Assembly (NCBI GenBank): GCA_030248215.1 | Contig: JASANG010000108.1 | Span: 39,096 to 103,095 of the forward strand | DNA: 64,000 bases | Reading direction: 5' to 3' | Source of the DNA: Enoplolaimus lenunculus | Lineage: Eukaryota; Nematoda; Enoplea; Enoplida; Thoracostomopsidae | Shown: piece after piece, positions 63,923 to 64,000 of the stretch | Layout: every line of letters begins with the position of its first letter | How positions within the stretch are numbered: position 1 is the stretch's first letter | Made by a program: the position numbers and the translations under genes | The notes under the pieces: model-generated | What the model was told of the DNA's origin: nothing | What the model saw: the letters and a program-made list of their open reading frames with translations, nothing else | Database searches by the model: none

Positions 63923-64000
63923 AGTTGGATTACCGCGAAGTATGTTGTAAATGCATTCAGCAATTGTAACGATTAATATCTCGGTTTGAGTGTCGAACTA

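Larger units (their letters stand above)
55061..64000. mobile_element. Polinton/Maverick (adintovirus-like) element, left part
   Basis: A large virus-like DNA element, recognised by its protein-primed DNA polymerase B next to a small pX-like frame. It runs past the right edge, so integrase, packaging ATPase, protease and capsid genes are not seen, and neither terminal repeat can be defined. Frames visible: two unknown frames on minus (55305-57045), one unknown on plus (58422-58709), a dsRNA-binding protein on plus and the polymerase on minus. The visible polymerase frame looks whole, which suggests a fairly recent insertion. The left boundary is approximate. Confidence 0.75.

Overview
The window looks like nuclear DNA of a nematode. 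Four things point that way. The repeat (TTAGGC)n, the telomere unit of nematodes, recurs throughout. There is a degenerin of the MEC-4/MEC-10/UNC-8 type. Exons are short with TTTCAG-type acceptors. At least one pair of genes is spaced like an operon. Introns are long and full of small transposons, so this is not a compact rhabditid-like genome; the species is not determined.

Layout. Positions 810-18114, minus strand: a complete degenerin (DEG/ENaC) channel gene in 14 exons whose reading phases all agree, giving 1,221 codons plus stop. Positions 18.1-22.8 kb: intergenic DNA with inverted-repeat elements and a tandem array of tRNA-like SINE units. Positions 22876-23914, plus strand: a two-exon gene resembling the anaphase-promoting-complex subunit APC15. 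Positions 25392-26859: a three-exon gene with one C2H2 zinc finger. It is followed after 140 bases by a seven-exon unknown gene (27000-32117) whose C-terminus looks like a divergent RRM. Positions 34729 to at least 54741: a TRPC-type cation channel gene with ankyrin repeats, S1-S6 and pore; a second possible first exon lies at 48438. The exon carrying the TRP box was not found. About 55 kb to the right edge: part of a Polinton/adintovirus-like element with a long protein-primed DNA polymerase B frame, a pX-like small protein, a double-stranded-RNA-binding protein and unrecognised frames.

Most of the rest is small inverted-repeat DNA elements. Two sister families (called A and B here) share the outer end GGCCCATGT and have interiors built from TTAGGC/TTACGC units. 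Other families have other ends (C to I here), and several copies are nested, which gives relative ages. The two channel genes, a mechanosensory-type degenerin and a TRPC channel, are membrane cation channels; nothing in the sequence shows that they act together.
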